Below are positions 20,857 to 23,196 of a stretch of DNA of 23,196 bases, piece after piece. Position 1 is the stretch's first letter, and the number at the start of each line of letters is the position of its first letter. Under the pieces are notes generated by a model. It had not been told where the DNA came from and ran no database searches. It saw only the letters and a list, made by a program, of their open reading frames with translations. The DNA comes from an uncultured bacterium. GTDB lineage: Bacteria > Patescibacteriota > Minisyncoccia > Phycocordibacterales > PALSA-1337. Position numbers and translations under genes: made by a program. The DNA lies in the NCBI GenBank assembly GCA_903905325.1, contig CAIVGA010000035.1, forward strand, positions 1 to 23,196. The letters run 5' to 3'.

Positions 20857-20943
20857 GGAACCGTGGTGGAGTGGTCTAACATACCTCTTTGCTAAAGAGG
20901 CAGGCCTTAACGGGCCTCGAGGGTTCGAATCCCTCCGGTTCCG
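20857..20943 (+). tRNA. tRNA-Ser (anticodon GCT)
   Basis: This is an 87-nt class II tRNA. The acceptor stem is GGAACCG / CGGTTCC and the discriminator is G. The anticodon stem CCTCT / AGAGG surrounds TTGCTAA, giving anticodon GCT for AGC/AGT. A long variable arm (AGGCC...GGCCT) and the T arm GAGGG TTCGAAT CCCTC are present. No CCA is encoded. It lies divergent from recG and 29 bp before the response-regulator ATG. Confidence 0.96.
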
Positions 20944-20960
20944 CAGAGTCATTTTCTTGC

Positions 20961-20966
20961 TATAAT
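20961..20966 (+). promoter_or_regulatory. Leaderless-type -10 box of the receiver/kinase operon
   Basis: A perfect TATAAT, preceded by TTGC, ends exactly 6 nt before ATG 20973 and begins 18 nt after the end of the tRNA. Confidence 0.7.
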
Positions 20967-20972
20967 ACCGTC

Positions 20973-21359
20973 ATGGAAACTTCTTTAAGAAAAAAAGTTT
21001 TGTGGGTTGAGGACGACGCACTTCTGGGAAAAATCCTAGGAGAAGCTATTGCTGTACAGGGTTTTGACCTTAAATTAGCAGTAACAGGTGCAGAAGCTAT
21101 CTCTATTTTGGATGATTTTACTCCTGATGTGATTATGGTTGACCTTTATTTACCTGGTGACATGAATGGGTATGACGTACTGGAAAAAATTTCACACAAC
21201 CCAAAGCTTAAAAACATTCCAACAATTATTCTTTCAAATTTCGGTAAAGGAGAACGTTTTGGTAAATCTCATCCTGTAATTCCAACAAAATATTTATTGA
21301 AGGCCGATGTCACGATAGGACAAATCATCGAAACTTTGCAAGAGTTGTGCGCGCACTAA
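20973..21359 (+). CDS. Single-domain response regulator (receiver only)
   Basis: This 128-residue protein is a complete receiver without an output domain. The acidic pair is D14-D15 in VLWVEDD (with E13), the phosphoacceptor is D57 in VIMVDLYLPGD, the Ser/Thr position is S88 in TIILSN, and the conserved lysine is K110 in KYLLKAD. All residues needed for phosphorylation are in place. It is followed 2 nt later by a histidine kinase and is very likely its partner. The start ATG 20973 is set by TATAAT 6 nt upstream; an in-frame start at 20889 would lie in the tRNA gene. The output must come through protein contacts, or through phosphotransfer to another protein. Confidence 0.93.
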   Translation: METSLRKKVLWVEDDALLGKILGEAIAVQGFDLKLAVTGAEAISILDDFTPDVIMVDLYLPGDMNGYDVLEKISHNPKLKNIPTIILSNFGKGERFGKSHPVIPTKYLLKADVTIGQIIETLQELCAH

Positions 21360-21361
21360 AC

Positions 21362-22084
21362 ATGTCTATTTTTTTCTGGAGAAATTCTCATAAAAACGAA
21401 GATTTGAAAAATGAGTTTATTACTATTATTGCTCACAAGTATCGTACACCGCTCACACAGGTGAAATGGTTGTGTGAAACTCTATTGGCCAACGAGACAG
21501 ATTCTTTCAAAAAAGAAGGTTTGACCAATATCAATCAATCGAATAACAAACTTATTAAGCTGACCAATTCTTTGATAGAAGTTGCTGATAATGATAGGTC
21601 AGCCGTTGCTTCTTATTCATTCGAAGTTATGTCTTTGTGTGACCTTGTACGTGCTACCGCAGAGCCGTTCAAGAATCTTTTTCATGAAAAGAATATATTT
21701 TTCTCAGTGCAAACACCGGTTGACGATATTAAATGTAAAATAGACAAACAACGTATTGAGTTCGTACTTCAATCTCTATTGGAAAATGCCCGCACATATT
21801 CTTCGCCTGGTAAAAATGTCAAAGTTATCGTTGAAAAGTGTGGACCTAACGCCGTCATAAGTGTGATTGATGATGGCATTGGTATTTCTCCTGAGGAATT
21901 ACCTCTTATCTTCACAAAGTTTTTCCGGTCAGAAAGTTCAAGACGAATGGATACGGAAGGTTTTGGAATTAGCCTCTTTTTGTCAAAAGCGATAATCAGA
22001 CGTCACAAAGGGGAGATAGGTGTGAGTTCCGATGGCCTAGACAAAGGAGCAAGATTTGATGTAACTTTGAAGGTGGTCGAGTGA
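21362..22084 (+). CDS. Minimal soluble histidine kinase
   Basis: This 240-residue protein contains only the dimerisation/phosphoacceptor and ATPase domains. The H-box is FITIIAHKYRTPLTQ, with H25. The N-box is LLENARTYSSPG, with N142. The G1 box is DDGIGI at 170-175, the F-box is FTKFF, and the G2 box is EGFGISLFLSKAI with G200 and G202. No transmembrane helix or sensory domain precedes the H-box, only 20 residues, so it is cytosolic and must sense through a partner. ATG 21362, 2 nt after the receiver stop, is preferred to the overlapping GTG at 21347. It shares the receiver transcript and presumably phosphorylates it. The two genes lie between two serine tRNA genes. Confidence 0.93.
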   Translation: MSIFFWRNSHKNEDLKNEFITIIAHKYRTPLTQVKWLCETLLANETDSFKKEGLTNINQSNNKLIKLTNSLIEVADNDRSAVASYSFEVMSLCDLVRATAEPFKNLFHEKNIFFSVQTPVDDIKCKIDKQRIEFVLQSLLENARTYSSPGKNVKVIVEKCGPNAVISVIDDGIGISPEELPLIFTKFFRSESSRRMDTEGFGISLFLSKAIIRRHKGEIGVSSDGLDKGARFDVTLKVVE

Positions 22085-22169
22085 TGATGAGTTAGTGTAT
22101 ACTCTTGGGGGGCTATTAATTTAGAAAATTGCCCATATCTAGTGTGTATGATTTATTGTACGCAAAAAT

Positions 22170-22256
22170 GGAGAGATGGATGAGTGGTTTAAATCAGCAG
22201 TTTACTAAACTGCCGAGCCTTAATTGGCTCCGCGGGTTCGAATCCCGCTCTCTCCG
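22170..22256 (+). tRNA. tRNA-Ser-like class II tRNA with anticodon ACT
   Basis: This is an 87-nt class II cloverleaf. The acceptor stem GGAGAGA / TCTCTCC is perfect and the discriminator is G. The anticodon stem GCAGT / ACTGC is perfect around TTACTAA, so positions 34-36 (22204-22206) are A-C-T. The variable arm is long (GAGCC...GGCTC) and the T arm is GCGGG TTCGAAT CCCGC. No CCA is encoded. The structure looks functional. An A34 tRNA-Ser(ACT) is very rare in bacteria, where GCT normally covers AGC/AGT and is already supplied by the gene at 20857-20943. Confidence 0.85.
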
Positions 22257-22314
22257 CAAAAAACTGAAGTCGGTTTCCGTAAGCGGAATCGTGTCGTCGC
22301 AAACCACAGATTGA

Positions 22315-22359
22315 GGGCAGGGCGACATTCCTCCCCAGACCCCTCCTGTCGCCCTGCCC
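22315..22359. repeat. Perfect 13-bp inverted repeat
   Basis: GGGCAGGGCGACA (22315-22327) and TGTCGCCCTGCCC (22347-22359) flank 19 nt. The minus-strand loop contains two GGAGG-type runs and four G tracts. Plus-strand bases after it are GCATTTTGC, a poor T-tract. Confidence 0.85.
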
Positions 22360-22738
22360 GCATTTTGCTTGGCGTTTTGGTAGATTTCGGGGACGAAGGC
22401 AAAAGGTGGACGCGGTGCGTATGCAAGGGTGCGGTCGCGGACCAGATGGTTTCTCACCTCCAACGATGTTGATATCCATCACAAAAGCAATCACATCATT
22501 CGAAGCGACCCACTTTCTCTTCTGAGTGAGTATGTGACGCGCCACAGCATCCGTCCGCACGGCTCTCGCACCAGTCCACCGTCGCCTAGGGCGACCGTGG
22601 GGTGCTCCGCCGTACCGACATCCGCTGGACGCGAACAAAAGCTTGTGAAGAGAAGCAAAAGTCGGTCGCTTCTCTAGAAATTTCAGTGTGATACAAAAGA
22701 AAATTATTGTAAATATTCTTGACTTCTGATTTTCTTGG

Positions 22739-22744
22739 TAAAAT
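22739..22744 (+). promoter_or_regulatory. Leaderless-type extended -10 of the recombinase gene
   Basis: TAAAAT preceded by TGG ends exactly 6 nt before ATG 22751. Confidence 0.55.
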
Positions 22745-22750
22745 ATATCT

Positions 22751-23196
22751 ATGAGCGACAAGAAATATTTTATTTACACCAGAAAATCTACCGACACAGA
22801 AGATCGACAGGTCAGAAGCCTTGCCGACCAGCTTTCTGAACTACGCGAGCTTGCTAGAAAAGAACAGCTCGATGTCGTCGATGTTTTCATCGAGAAACAA
22901 ACTGCCAAAACTCCTGGCAGACCAGTATTTGCAGAGATGTTGGGGCGTATAGAAAAGGGTGAAGCTTCCGGTATATTAGCTTGGCATCCTGACAGACTCG
23001 CTCGTAACTCTGTGGATGGAGGTAAAGTGATATATCTTGTTGATACTGGTGTCATTGCAGACCTGAAGTTTCCTACATTCTGGTTCGATTCCACGCCACA
23101 AGGTAAATTCATGTTATCTATTGCTTTCTCACAGTCGAAGTATTATGTGGACAACCTGTCTGAAAACATAAAACGTGGTCACAGACAAAAATTGAA
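22751..23196 (+). CDS. Serine recombinase (resolvase/invertase type), N-terminal part, 3' end outside window
   Basis: About 148 residues are visible and the frame stays open at the right edge. The N-terminal catalytic domain starts MSDKKYFIYTRKSTDTEDRQ, with S13 as the likely nucleophile in the R-x-S motif. It continues with IEKQTAKTPGRPVFAEMLGRIEKGEASGILAWHPDRLARN, the arginine-bearing block that completes the active site. NIKRGHRQK near the edge marks the helix leading to the DNA-binding part, as in large serine recombinases. The start ATG 22751 is set by TAAAAT 6 nt upstream. Such enzymes integrate or invert mobile DNA. Most of the element would lie to the right, and its attachment sites cannot be identified here. 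Confidence 0.9.
   Translation, partial: MSDKKYFIYTRKSTDTEDRQVRSLADQLSELRELARKEQLDVVDVFIEKQTAKTPGRPVFAEMLGRIEKGEASGILAWHPDRLARNSVDGGKVIYLVDTGVIADLKFPTFWFDSTPQGKFMLSIAFSQSKYYVDNLSENIKRGHRQKL

Larger units (their letters stand above)
22257..22750. other. GC-rich gene-free stretch with strong RNA-like structure
   Basis: No believable gene is seen, although several minus-strand frames stay open because of the GC-rich sequence and run through the tRNA. A perfect 13-bp stem joins 22315-22327 to 22347-22359 around a 19-nt loop, which is C-rich on the plus strand and G-rich on the minus strand. A nested arm lies at 22557-22615, with outer 7-bp (22557-22563 / 22609-22615), 5-bp and roughly 9-bp helices; one outer pair is G-U only if read on the minus strand. 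A 7-bp GAGAAGC / GCTTCTC hairpin (about 22651-22675) is also present. A structured RNA on the minus strand is possible, but no class is recognised. Confidence 0.4.

Noticed and set aside
22270..22680. Structured GC-rich stretch as RNase P RNA
   Set aside because: A weak look-alike of the GAGGAAAGTCC block exists on the minus strand (GAAGAGAAAGTGGG), but the conserved partner segments (such as the ACAGNRA and P4 halves) are not found.
22189..22761. Minus-strand open frame of 190 codons across the tRNA-Ser(ACT) gene
   Set aside because: It runs through a tRNA and yields the familiar tRNA-derived artefact sequence (ERAGFEPAEP). All three minus frames are open because of GC-rich sequence, and no start signal is convincing.
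1..23196. CRISPR arrays or insertion sequences with terminal inverted repeats
   Set aside because: No series of regularly spaced repeats, cas genes or transposase genes were seen in either strand. The only repeat pair of note is the two-copy repeat at 10721 and 11813.

Overview
This 23.2 kb window looks like chromosome from a small-genome Patescibacteria (CPR, Parcubacteria-like) bacterium. This is inferred from style and gene content, not from a marker tree. The support is a compact, moderately AT-rich layout, many short divergent membrane proteins, a 205-residue NDK-like protein, a surface protein with a peptidoglycan-binding-like domain of the type common in that group, tRNA genes without encoded CCA, and core housekeeping genes packed between hypothetical genes.

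Layout, left to right. At 1-4544 is the 3' end of secY, two small membrane proteins, a reverse-strand membrane protein, then adk-map (overlapping by ATGA) and an ndk-like gene. At 4627-5131 there is a probable stand-alone small RNA with its own promoter and terminator, and a small reverse-strand zinc-ribbon membrane protein. At 5276-6691 is a beta-CASP metallo-beta-lactamase nuclease, convergent with the reverse-strand infC-rpmI-rplT operon (7830-6694). At 7904-9171 lies a reverse-strand patatin/PAP2-like lipid gene pair. At 9268-10134 smpB is followed directly by tmRNA (ssrA), so both parts of trans-translation sit together. At 10212-11792 is a four-helix membrane protein and a winged-helix/ComF-like fusion regulator; the fusion is flanked by a direct repeat and preceded by three GTATAC half-sites. 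At 12015-13718 are a degenerate receiver-domain protein and a reverse-strand CxxC-containing membrane-anchored protein. FtsH follows (13919-15832), then an unknown SD-led gene, an HTH/LAGLIDADG-like protein whose stop codon lies inside a tRNA-Ile(TAT) gene, a secreted peptidoglycan-binding/lectin-like protein, recG on the reverse strand, then tRNA-Ser(GCT), a receiver and a soluble histidine kinase, and a tRNA-Ser with anticodon ACT. The right end has a GC-rich, highly structured gene-free stretch and the start of a serine recombinase.

The most general signal is two gene-expression styles. Many AT-rich genes have a TATAAT-like -10 box ending about 6 nt before the start codon and no Shine-Dalgarno sequence, so their mRNAs are probably leaderless. 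A second set of GC-richer, single-gene units of unknown function (1832-2380, 4868-5131, 12702-13718, 15925-16329, and less clearly 12015-12455) has TTGAC-type -35 boxes, leaders, mostly clear SD sites, and its own intrinsic terminator. These units are interspersed singly among the housekeeping genes.
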